Positions 16,070-24,600 of a DNA stretch of 37,452 bases are shown here, piece after piece. The DNA is from Bacteroidales bacterium (lineage in GTDB: Bacteria > Bacteroidota > Bacteroidia > Bacteroidales > GCA-2748055): contig JAUUZQ010000030.1 in the NCBI GenBank assembly GCA_030589895.1, positions 1-37,452 on the forward strand. The letters are read 5' to 3'. The position numbers were made by a program, and so were the translations under genes. Under the pieces are notes generated by a model. The model saw only the letters and a program-made list of their open reading frames with translations, did not search any database and was not told the origin of the DNA. Position 1 is the first letter of the stretch. Every line of letters begins with the position of its first letter.

Positions 16070-16583
16070 TTATATTACATGAAAAGTGGCAGCTTTTTCA
16101 GCCAGATCACTCATGGACTTTTCAGATTTAGAACCACCTTCCTGGTTCTCATCCTTATGACACTGATAGCAAACATAGTCAAGAGAAACTCCAAGCCCAT
16201 CAACATTAGCCAGACTTCCATCTTCATTAAACAATTTACCGTCAGCCGATGTATTATCAATATGAATATCATCAGCTGATTCTGTAATCTGGTGATTACT
16301 ACCCAATCCATGACACTGTTCACAATGTACACCCCCGGCATGAAACTCTCCGGCCATTCCCGGAAGTCCATCCTGGCGCGCACCTCCATCATCAATGCTT
16401 ACCCAACCAGTGGTGTGGCATTTTCAATAATAATATATCCATCGGAATCTAAAAAACGCGCCTTCCATCCATACCCACCGATCATATAGGTAATATCTCC
16501 CCTGTATTATCACAACTTATAAAGCTTATACTCAACACAAGAAAAGCAATAGCAGCCGAAATGATCCTTGGTAATTTTAACAT
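16070..16583 (-). pseudogene. Decayed multihaem cytochrome c (lipoprotein) gene with frame breaks and internal deletions
   Basis: The minus strand holds pieces of one cytochrome in three frames. A start with a good ribosome site (AGAAGGAATATT before ATG at 16583) gives MLKLPRIISA... with lipobox SFISC, then a stop after GEILPI. A second frame gives GDITYMIGGYGWKARFLDSD then GYIII, and stops at VG. A third gives CHTTGW, then DGLPGMAGEFHAGGVHCEQC with the next H, later VCYQCHKDEN, and ends at ATFHVI. YMIGGYGWKARF, CHTTG and GLPGM...CEQCH are, as I recall, consecutive segments of a multihaem cytochrome family. Between them the first haem site and the residues before CHTTG are missing, so at least two out-of-frame deletions are implied. 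Two complete CxxCH sites remain. It lies divergent from a Crp/Fnr regulator that may once have controlled it. Confidence 0.8.
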
Positions 16584-16672
16584 AATATTCCTTCTTTTTT
16601 ATGATTAGTAATAAAAATATTCCAATAACTTTAGCTCATTGAAATTACACTATCATAAAAGTAGTGTTAATC

Positions 16673-16715
16673 AAATAACGTTATATTTCATTTTGAAATT
16701 TTCAGAACGTTATTT
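16673..16715. promoter_or_regulatory. Nested inverted repeats in the cytochrome/Crp divergent promoter region
   Basis: The arms AAATAACGTT (16673-16682) and AACGTTATTT (16706-16715) are exact inverted repeats. Inside them lies ATTTCA-TTT-TGAAAT (16685-16699). The site is 65 bases ahead of the preferred Crp start and 90 bases from the cytochrome start. Dyads of this kind are typical operators of dimeric regulators; the adjacent Crp/Fnr protein is the obvious candidate. It does not match the E. coli FNR box. Confidence 0.5.
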
Positions 16716-16780
16716 CTAACGATTTAGATCGGAAAATAAACGATTTGTATGAATGGGAATTGATAAAAGATTACAATCAT

Positions 16781-17479
16781 ATGTTTGAAAAATCACAAAA
16801 TTGTAATAGCTGTCAGGAGTGCAATTCACGCTCACCACTGTTTAGTCTCCTGAAAAAAGAAGAGCTTGAATTACTGAATACTGAAAGGTATGAAGTGGTT
16901 TTTAATCCGGGAGAAAAAATCTTTAAGCAGGGATCTGCCGCTAATCACATCTTATCTCTTACTTCAGGAAAGGTTAAAATATATTTGGAAGGACTAAACA
17001 AATTCAAGCTATTGATCAGATATTCCACAGAATGGGACCTCTTGGGTAGTCCGGGTGTATTTATTGACAAGAGGCACCATTATTCTGCTGTCGCCATGGA
17101 AAATGCATCGATCTGCTACGTAGACGGGGTACAGTTCAAAACAGTTCTTAAAAAAAACGGAGAATTTGCTGAGGCCTACTGGAAACAAGAGAGTAAGGAA
17201 AAAGCACTGATGTATAGCAGGATATTAAGTCTTACTCAAAAGCAGACACACGGAAGGATTGCCGATGCATTGCTTTATTTATCTGATATCCACGCAAATG
17301 AAGGGAAATCAAATTTTTCAGTCACAAATCTGGAGCTTTCTGAATTTTCAAATATGACAAGAGACAGTGCAGTAAGAACCTTAAAATCCTTTCAAAAAGA
17401 TAAGATTATCCTTTTGAAACAGGACACGATTGAGATTCTGAATAATAAAAAACTCCAGGAATTATCGCGTATTGGATAG
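16781..17479 (+). CDS. Crp/Fnr-family transcription regulator
   Basis: This regulator has an N-terminal cyclic-nucleotide-binding-like beta-roll (phrases FNPGEKIFKQGSAANHILSL, SGKVKIYLEG, YSTEWDLLGSPGVF) and a C-terminal winged helix-turn-helix (ELSEFSNMTRDSAVRTLKSF). The very N-terminus carries a cysteine cluster, C8-x2-C11-x2-C14 (NCNSCQEC), with one more cysteine in the roll (ASICYVDG). That recalls oxygen-sensing FNR proteins, though the spacing differs from the FNR CX2CX5C. I chose ATG at 16781 (232 residues); a TTG at 16745 would add twelve residues. The gene diverges from a broken cytochrome gene and has an inverted repeat in the shared promoter region. Control of respiration or redox genes is inferred. 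Binding of a cluster or nucleotide is not shown by sequence. Confidence 0.9.
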   Translation: MFEKSQNCNSCQECNSRSPLFSLLKKEELELLNTERYEVVFNPGEKIFKQGSAANHILSLTSGKVKIYLEGLNKFKLLIRYSTEWDLLGSPGVFIDKRHHYSAVAMENASICYVDGVQFKTVLKKNGEFAEAYWKQESKEKALMYSRILSLTQKQTHGRIADALLYLSDIHANEGKSNFSVTNLELSEFSNMTRDSAVRTLKSFQKDKIILLKQDTIEILNNKKLQELSRIG

Positions 17480-17869
17480 TTGATTCAAGCTTTAGGCAAT
17501 AGATAGATTTGTCGTACGACACAGTTTATTTAACTCATTAAGACACCTGCACAACAAAAAATCCCCAATAATGAAAATTTTAAAAAGAGTATAACCTCGC
17601 ATCCCCTTTCTTCTTTTGATCTCAATAATAATTTCCTTTCCAAAATATTAATCCCTTGCATATCAATCCATGAAACCGGACAATGGTCACCTGTCCCAAC
17701 AGGAGGAAAAACTATTGAAGACAGGGATGCCAATTCGCTGAACAAAACACTTTGATTCCCCGACTCTTCCAGAATCAATAAGGGCTCAATAGCTATCCAG
17801 GTGGGGAAGGCTACGTCTCTATTTTTTTTAATCTGCTTTTATAGGATTCAGGCATATTTTAATCATTTC
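17480..17869. other. Long intergenic stretch, no convincing gene
   Basis: A 390-base gap between the Crp/Fnr gene and the ATPase promoter. A minus-strand frame at 17530-17778 (82 codons) has no recognisable domain and I do not accept it. The only clear structure is a perfect 12-base palindrome TGTCGTACGACA at 17510-17521, shortly after the Crp gene. The gap may hold remains of lost genes, but I cannot identify any. Confidence 0.55.
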
Positions 17870-17927
17870 TGTCATTTATAACAGACACTTTCCTGTTTTT
17901 ACGTATATTTGTCATATATAACAGACA
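17870..17927 (+). promoter_or_regulatory. Promoter with two 18-nt direct repeats ahead of the DUF4143 ATPase
   Basis: TGTCATTTATAACAGACA (17870-17887) and TGTCATATATAACAGACA (17910-17927) differ at one position and are spaced 40 bases, about four helical turns, so a regulator could sit on one face of the DNA. Each copy has TGTC...GACA ends. A Bacteroidetes -7 box, TATATTTG (17904-17911, consensus TAnnTTTG), abuts the second copy. The ATPase ATG lies only 3 bases after that copy, so the message has a short or no leader. Occupancy would block the promoter; self-repression is inferred. Confidence 0.65.
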
Positions 17928-17930
17928 TAT

Positions 17931-19139
17931 ATGAAAGAATACATTAAAAGAGATCGATATCTGGATCAAATAAGACCTTTTATAGGAAAGGACCTAATTA
18001 AGGTTTTTACAGGGCAAAGAAGGGTTGGAAAGTCTTATCTTGTATATCAAGTAATAGATGAGATAAAAATTAATAATCCTGATGCACGGATAATATATAT
18101 CAACAAAGAACTGCAGGAATTTTCTGAAATCAATACACATGCGGAGCTATATAATTATGTAAAAGTGTATTCAGAAAATCATCAAAAAAATTTCCTGTTT
18201 ATTGATGAAATACAAACTATAAGTGATTTTGAGCATGCAATAAAGAGTTTATTGGCTGAAGGTAATTATGACATCTATATTACTGGAAGCAATGCAGATC
18301 TTCTCTCAGGAGAGCTTGCGACTCACTTGGGTGGTAGATATATAGAAATTAACATACATCCACTATCTTTTAAGGAGTTTCTACTATTTAATAATTTGGA
18401 ATCAACTAATGAAAGCTTAATCTTATATTTGCGCTACGGAGGTCTTCCATACATAAAAAACTTAGCTCAAGATGCTGAAGTTATAGATGAATACCTTAGA
18501 AATATATACCAATCTATTTTATACAGGGATGTGATTAGCAGATTTGAAATTAGAAATGTTGCATTTTTAAATAGGCTGATATCATATCTGGCAAAAAACA
18601 CAAGCACACTTGTTTCTGCACGTAACATAAGTAATTATTTAAAATCTCAAAAGATATCAATTTCAATTACTACTGTCATATCCTACCTCGACTTCTTGAA
18701 CAAGGCATTTTTTACAATCAAGGTTAAGCGCTCAGACATTCAGGGAAAAAAGATTTTTGAGATTGGCGAGAAACATTATTTCAATGATCTTGGGATAAGA
18801 AATGCAATAGCAGGCTTTAGTCCGGCAGATATGGGGTTAATCATTGAAAATTGCGTTTTCAATCATTTAAACACTACTGGACATACTGTCTATACAGGTA
18901 AATCCGGGGATAAAGAAATTGACTTCATTGCAGAAATGAAAGGTGAAAAAGCATATTTTCAGGTATGCTTAATTCTGAACGATCAAAAAACGATTGACAG
19001 AGAATATGGAAACCTCATGGCCATAAGAGATCAATATCCCAAATATATTATTTCACTTGAGAAATCCCCAGCACCAAATAGTTATGAGGGGATTAGAAAT
19101 CTATCTTTATTGGAATTTCTAAATGCATCTGCTTATTAG
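17931..19139 (+). CDS. AAA-family ATPase with DUF4143 domain
   Basis: This is a 402-residue cytoplasmic protein with a P-loop ATPase domain (Walker A G28-QRRVGKS35; Walker B FLFIDE at about 88-93; sensor-like ITGSNADLLSGELATHLGGRY at 117-137 in pieces) and a C-terminal DUF4143 region. The last 90 residues include GDKEIDFIAE and AYFQV, the PD-(D/E)XK-like core seen in this family, with Gln in place of the usual acidic-x-Lys residues. The proteins are widespread in prokaryotes, often single genes with variable distribution, and their biological role is not established. The gene stands alone, is more AT-rich than its neighbours by eye, and has a repeat-bearing promoter, which is compatible with an acquired, self-regulated gene. 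Confidence 0.92.
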   Translation: MKEYIKRDRYLDQIRPFIGKDLIKVFTGQRRVGKSYLVYQVIDEIKINNPDARIIYINKELQEFSEINTHAELYNYVKVYSENHQKNFLFIDEIQTISDFEHAIKSLLAEGNYDIYITGSNADLLSGELATHLGGRYIEINIHPLSFKEFLLFNNLESTNESLILYLRYGGLPYIKNLAQDAEVIDEYLRNIYQSILYRDVISRFEIRNVAFLNRLISYLAKNTSTLVSARNISNYLKSQKISISITTVISYLDFLNKAFFTIKVKRSDIQGKKIFEIGEKHYFNDLGIRNAIAGFSPADMGLIIENCVFNHLNTTGHTVYTGKSGDKEIDFIAEMKGEKAYFQVCLILNDQKTIDREYGNLMAIRDQYPKYIISLEKSPAPNSYEGIRNLSLLEFLNASAY

Positions 19140-19161
19140 ATTGAATATGGGGTTTTTCCCT

Positions 19162-19180
19162 TCCTGAAATGAGTTCAGGA
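19162..19180. terminator. Hairpin between convergent genes
   Basis: TCCTGAA, loop ATGAG, TTCAGGA form a 7-bp stem in the 55-base gap between the ATPase gene and the zinc enzyme gene. On the plus strand it is followed by a T-rich tract (GGTTTTCTTTTTACTTTTT). The phrase TTCCTGAAATGAGTTCAGGA is a common interspersed hairpin in Bacteroidota genomes as I recall it. It probably serves the plus-strand transcript best. Confidence 0.65.
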
Positions 19181-19194
19181 TGACGGTTTTCTTT

Positions 19195-20622
19195 TTACTT
19201 TTTACTTTCCCCCTTTACCACCTGTCTCACAACGAGGCCCTCCCGATAGCTATCAGGACCCCTAATTTCTATCACTATAAAATAAACATCTGGTGTAGCG
19301 GCATCACTATCCCATATAAGATGGTGCTCACCTGCATTCATCTCTGCATTCATTAGCACTGTAACTGTTCTTCCTTGTGTATCCATAACTCTCACAGAGA
19401 TATCATCCTTTTTCTTAAGACTAAATGATATCCGGACAAATTCTGTAAATGGATTGGGATAGACCAGGATATTCTCAACTTCCATGTTTTCAACTCCTAC
19501 TCCGGTAACTGTGAAAGCAACAGGTTCGGATAACAATCCCTCGTAATCCCTGGCGTATAACCAATAGACTCCATTCTCCAATCCGGATACAGGAAAGTGA
19601 ACTACAAAATAGGCCAGTGCTGCAGTGGAGTCAATGCTAAGCTCTCTGATAACAGACAGGTCTGAAGCAGTATTCTCAGGCACTAAATAGATCATCCCAA
19701 CTTCTGTGCTGATCACATCAACAGTTCCCTCCTGGGAAGGAGTATCGGCATTCACAGTAAGCTCAGGTCCATATTCGAACGGTTCTGAATCACCAATAGC
19801 TGGTTTACCGGCTTCACTCCACGCGTTGTAGATCAAGTTTGCCAGGGCCTGAGAACCGGTTCTAAACAATTCAATTGTTACATCATCTGTTTTTTCCCAG
19901 AGCGACGAAAGGTATACGCTTCCTGAGGTACTTCCGGCTATCGCTTTTGCATAGTCATCAGCAAGGATCACAGAATCGACATACTGGTAATTGTGATAGA
20001 GATAATCAAATATATAAGTCCTGATATCATCTATATCCTCCACCGGCGATCCCGTATAATTTATCTCATCGATATATTCACCGATCATGTGCGATTCATA
20101 CCTGCTATGGATCCCATTATTCCCTGTATGCTGACCATCGTAATTGCGGGTAATATGTAAAGGCATATGTCCATCGGCCACATAATGTCCCAAATCTGCC
20201 GCAGCAATTTTAGCATTGCCCCAATCGCCCAGCTTAAGATATTTTACCAGATCCTCATAACTTGCCAGAGTGGCCCATGGAAGATATCCGTTGTTATCTA
20301 CAAAACTACTGCCATGATCATCTATGCATGAATCCAGTGTATGAGGGATTCTTCCGGATGCAATAAACTCAGGATAATTGTCAATGTCAATATAGTGTTT
20401 GGGTCCCTCCTCCGGATCATCACTTTTTCTATAATCAGCATCTGAAGCATGCTCAGTCAGAAAATCCACCCAGGTATTGAATTGCTCCATCTCACCGGTA
20501 AATGAACTGCTCACAGAAGAGCTTATCTTTTGATGACCCTGCCATCCCCAACTTGAGAGGAGGAGTGAGACTACGATAATAACAAATATTTGGAAAGGCT
20601 TATTTCGGAAATTCATTGGCAT
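19195..20622 (-). CDS. T9SS-exported zinc-dependent nuclease/phospholipase C-like enzyme
   Basis: This 475-residue protein has a signal peptide (VSLLLSS), then a mature end starting W25-GWQGH30, as in S1/P1 nucleases and zinc phospholipases C, whose first residue Trp binds zinc. The other trinuclear zinc ligands have the family spacing: D61, H76 (KHYIDI), H146-x3-D150-x5-H156 (LGHYVADGHMPLH) and H172-x3-E176 (IHSRYE). The last pair is HxxxE as in phospholipase C, rather than HxxxD as in P1 nuclease, so the substrate (nucleic acid or phospholipid) is open. The C-terminal about 80 residues (VYPNPFTEFVRISFSL to DVYFIVIEIRG) are a T9SS sorting domain. An inner ATG at 20616 is an equally good start. 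The start overlaps the end of the pirin relic by 23 bases. Confidence 0.88.
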   Translation of the reverse strand: MPMNFRNKPFQIFVIIVVSLLLSSWGWQGHQKISSSVSSSFTGEMEQFNTWVDFLTEHASDADYRKSDDPEEGPKHYIDIDNYPEFIASGRIPHTLDSCIDDHGSSFVDNNGYLPWATLASYEDLVKYLKLGDWGNAKIAAADLGHYVADGHMPLHITRNYDGQHTGNNGIHSRYESHMIGEYIDEINYTGSPVEDIDDIRTYIFDYLYHNYQYVDSVILADDYAKAIAGSTSGSVYLSSLWEKTDDVTIELFRTGSQALANLIYNAWSEAGKPAIGDSEPFEYGPELTVNADTPSQEGTVDVISTEVGMIYLVPENTASDLSVIRELSIDSTAALAYFVVHFPVSGLENGVYWLYARDYEGLLSEPVAFTVTGVGVENMEVENILVYPNPFTEFVRISFSLKKKDDISVRVMDTQGRTVTVLMNAEMNAGEHHLIWDSDAATPDVYFIVIEIRGPDSYREGLVVRQVVKGESKK

Positions 20623-21139
20623 TAAATATGATCCAAAGGTAAGGAAATAATATATTTACTGCGAACTGAATTCGGGCTCCTCCTCCCTCCATCTCCTCAA
20701 TAGTAATTGTAGCTCCCCTGTAATAATAGAGGGAACGATCTGCATTTTCAGATACCTCAGGTATATTAAACATAGCTCCAGGCTCCATTCTAATCAAGCA
20801 GATAGCTACTTCGTGTTCCTCATTTGCTGCCCAGGATTCCGGAGGTGGAGACAAGGCCTTTGTATCATTAAAATTACCGGCAATTATGGTAAGATTAGTC
20901 TCCTTTTTATTTGCATCCATGAGTGTGACTTTTGGAATATCTTCACTCCAGAACATCTTGTAATGTGGATCTGCAAATTTATCTTTCGCCGGAAGATTAA
21001 GCCAGATCTGAAAAAGTTCTATCGCCAATACCTTCAAGCGTGTTGATTCAACTTTCCCTGTATTATCAAATGATCCAATCGGTACAGCTATGTTACAAGC
21101 TATGGGGGCGGTGTAGGGCAATTTAAATATGCTAAACAT
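20600..21139 (-). pseudogene. Pirin-family relic lacking both ends
   Basis: Codons about 38-148 (20693-21028) match the middle and C-terminal part of bacterial pirins (cupin-type): ELFQIWLNLPAKDKFADPHY, MFWSEDIPKV, TIIAGNFND, PPPESWAANEEHEVAI, RMEPGAMFNIPEV and RSLYYYRGATITIE are family phrases. The N-terminal cupin (metal-binding HxH...E...H part, about 100 residues) is absent; the frame starts with unrelated MFSIFKLPYTAPIACNIAVP instead. After ITIEE the family sequence also stops, and about 30 unrelated codons run into the zinc enzyme gene. The open frame is therefore a remnant, not a working pirin. A short expressed peptide cannot be excluded. It sits between the Rrf2 regulator and the zinc enzyme. 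Confidence 0.7.
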
Positions 21140-21216
21140 ATTTAATTTGCCAATGGATGAACACGAACACCCGAACTATTCTCCATTCCTTTCCATCTTC
21201 CACAATAAATACTAAT

Positions 21217-21233
21217 TTTACATGAAGTGTAAA
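21217..21233. promoter_or_regulatory. Palindromic operator candidate upstream of the Rrf2 gene
   Basis: TTTACA-TGAAG-TGTAAA is a perfect 6-bp inverted repeat 17 bases ahead of the Rrf2 start codon and about 80 bases ahead of the divergent pirin relic. Rrf2 proteins often repress their own promoters through such dyads. The position makes an autoregulatory site likely; binding is inferred. Confidence 0.5.
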
Positions 21234-21250
21234 CTAAAGAATCCATAGTT

Positions 21251-21670
21251 TTGAAATTCAACACCAAAGTACGATACGGTATTAGGGCGATGCTCGAAAT
21301 TTCACTTTCTGACCAGGAGACTGGCATACACCAGAAAGACATCGCCAAAAATCAGGAGATCTCATTTAAGTATCTCGATCCTATTATTGCATCATTAAAA
21401 TCTGCAGATCTGATCACCAATGTATCAGGGAAGAAGAGTGGTTACAAGCTCGCACGCAAAGCGGAAGAAATCAATATGCTCCATATTTATGAAGCATTTG
21501 ATTCTCGCCTACAGGTAAACGTTTGTCTATCAGAGGAATTTGATTGCAACAGAAGAAATATTTGCTCTGTTAAAGATTTTTGGGGAGACTTGAATAGTTT
21601 AATAATTGAACATTTTGAGTCAACAAGCCTTGCTGATATACGGGAGAAGAGTGAGAAGCCGAGAGGGTGA
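21251..21670 (+). CDS. Rrf2-family transcription regulator, TTG start
   Basis: This 139-residue winged-helix regulator starts MKFNTKVRYGIRAMLEISLS, the canonical Rrf2 opening, so the TTG at 21251 is the true start. The DNA-binding helix lies at about 27-50 (HQKDIAKNQEISFKYLDPII) and the wing follows (SGKKSGYKLARKAEEI). Three cysteines, C-x7-C-x5-C in the segment VCLSEEFDCNRRNICSVKDF, sit where IscR, NsrR and RirA hold their iron-sulfur cluster, so redox, nitric oxide or iron sensing is plausible. A palindrome precedes the gene. It converges on the CotH gene with a 10-base gap. The regulated genes cannot be told from sequence. Confidence 0.93.
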   Translation: MKFNTKVRYGIRAMLEISLSDQETGIHQKDIAKNQEISFKYLDPIIASLKSADLITNVSGKKSGYKLARKAEEINMLHIYEAFDSRLQVNVCLSEEFDCNRRNICSVKDFWGDLNSLIIEHFESTSLADIREKSEKPRG

Positions 21671-21680
21671 TGCAAGTAAA

Positions 21681-24600
21681 CTACAGCACTATTATTCTTT
21701 TCTCAAACACATCCTCTCCTACCCTTATCTGTACCAGGTACAATCCTGCAGGATCATCTGTGAGCGATAACTCAATCATCTCAGAAGAGCGATGCTTTGT
21801 CATGGACACAAGCCTGCCAGTCATGGAATAGATGTAAATCTCCAAAGGAAGATCTGAATTAGCAATGGTCTCATTGAATTTTATAAACAGCGGTCCCTCT
21901 GTTGGAACCGGATAGACATTTACTTCGGCCATGAACCTGCTTAGAGCAACTGATGTTGTATCCAGAGGCTCCCAGAAATTAGCCGCCCATGGCGTAATCA
22001 CCGGCATATACTCCCAGTTATCCGAGCCATCGGGATATCTTCCCCAGGCTACATTTCCGTATTGCTCGTTAAAAACAACATGATCTATCATCGTGGTATC
22101 TTCCCCTAAAATCTTAAACAGCGCTACTTCTTCTCCCAGACCGCTAAGTCTGAATCCGGCATGCAATATCCCCTGCTCAATTTGATTGTCGGCATAAACT
22201 ACCAGGTAATCACCCGGCATAATCATTGTTAAGTCAGGATATCCCTTGGGTATTCGCCATGGTTTTGTTGCGGGTATTGAATCGGAAAGATATACTCCTG
22301 CCATGTCAACCGGATCAGATCCGGCATTATACAGCTCAATCCAGTCTTCATATTCACCAAATTCATCAGGATATTTATCCAGATTGAGTGTCATTATCTC
22401 ATTGATAAATACATTCTCAAAATTGCTTGTATCGGCTATAAAAACTACTTCAACTTTTACCATTCCACTAAGCGCTATCTGAACTTGTTGTTCGTAAGAT
22501 ATCTCCGACGTTCCATCACCCTCTCCAACTGTCAGCAGCTCCATATCAAAACTGATGTCTGAACTGCCGGCTGAAGCCTGGTGAATTTCGACAGCCATCA
22601 CATTTTCCCCATTTATAAAGAACTCAGGATTGATATGCAGGGTATGAAAGATTTGTTCATCCGCTCCGCTTACTGCCATCTCAGCTGTGGCATTTAATCC
22701 GGTAGACCAGCGCTGCATATTGTCACGAATTACCTCATTCCCATTAAGATATATCTTGGCGCCATCGTCTCTCAACAGATGAACCGTGAATCGCCTCACC
22801 ATGCCGGCATCTTCAATTGTAAATTTCTTTCTGAAAAGGGTAGTGATAATCTTATTGTTGCTGTCACCCCCATAAGAAATTACCGTAGCTTCATCACCAT
22901 CTCCATAGCCCAGTTCAGCATCACCCGATTCCCACAGGCTATCATCAAAGTCTATTGTTTTCCAATCTCCCACCGGAGGATCAAAAGATGCATAGTATTT
23001 CCAATGATCACCTAAGTTTATCAATGCACTGTCTTTAGCGGCATAATGGCTAATCTTCCAGTGCGAAAGAAGGTAACCATCATTTGCAATAGCTGATATA
23101 TCGAGCACCTCACCAGCACTGAAATCACTCCGAAATATTGAATCGCTAAGCTCAACACTGCCGATCTTCACTATTCCGGCATTGCCGGGAATGGCAGCTG
23201 CTTCAAATCCGTAAAGACCTGACAATCCAAAATAATCCTGCACATGCTTCAGGGCCATCTCATGTCTGCGATCTGTAAAATCCCTCATTACCTGAACATT
23301 ACTTCTCCACTTTTCCAGAGAGCCAAAGATTGGCGACATCCAGGTATTATCAGGCAGGTCTACCTTTTGTCCTCCCCATCGTGCAGCATGACGAGGGATC
23401 TCAGGTGCCAGTACCGCTTCCATCTCATTTATAAATGTGTGGATTCTTTCCCTCGAAAAGTAGCTGTCTGAATAGATAGAGAAGCGCTGAATAAACTCAT
23501 GTTTGAACTCCTCATTCTCCAGCAAGGTCCTGAAAAGGTAGGTTGACCAGGGCGGGTTGGGCCATCCACAACCGCAATCAAGTTCTGTAGCTTCATCCAT
23601 AATATCTGATGAGTATTCTTTGAACATATGGTCGAGGTCGTACAATATCCATCTCCACTTATTGTATGGAGCTTCTCTGCTTCTCCAGAATTTAATATTA
23701 TTCCCGGGCCAGTCCCTTCCACCGAAAAATATCTGTATGATCTGATAATTAATATATTCATCCATATCCATTTGGGCTGATACATAGTTGTAGTGCACAT
23801 TCTGTGTAATGTCATTGCTTCTGATATAATCCATCATGGCATTATAATGATCTGCACTTCCTGAAATAACATTCCATGAATCTTCAGGATTTCTTTTGAC
23901 CATGTCTATGGAATCCGGGCTCAGTCCATAGTTATCATTTGGATAATGCTCATTGATCTTTTCCCGCATATTGTGAATTCCCCAATACGCACCATTTATA
24001 TAGAGGACTACGGGCCTGTATGCCTGCATATCCACATCAATAACATCCTTAACCAGCATGTGCGTGAGCGGTTCCCGGAGTAGCGTAAAAGGCTGGTCAT
24101 CTGCTCCTGCCCTTATAATAAAAGTTTCATATTCAACACTCTCCTTGTCGGGAAATAAGCGATAGCTGAAAGCAGATGTTTCATACTCCTTCCTCGCATA
24201 CAAACCCAATGATTTAATCGGGTAACGGACACGCGAGCAGCCCCCAAATATTTTAGCCCCAACAACTTGATTTAATCCGATCGTACCATCTTTTTCAAAT
24301 AGCTCGATGTTTACCGGACGCTCCCAATCCTGGTTCACATTATGGGGTACACTTGTACAATAGCCTGATACACCGGCAGTTCCTTCGACATAAATACCTG
24401 TTTCGTCACTAAAAAAATGATCAGGATCAGTAACCAGGGAAATAACAGGCAAATTCTGTGGTTCATTAATGAAATAAGAGTGAGTAGCTGTAAGTCCCGG
24501 AATTGTACCTGCCTCGAATGTTTTAGCGCGGACTACAGTTGTTGTCAATAAGGAAATTGGAGCGCTATACTGCAAAGAGCTCTCTTTCGGATCAGTTCCA

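Noticed and set aside
17530-17778. 82-codon minus-strand frame between the Crp and ATPase genes
   Set aside because: No domain, signal peptide or ribosome site is recognisable, and the composition looks like chance reading of a gap. It was left as intergenic.
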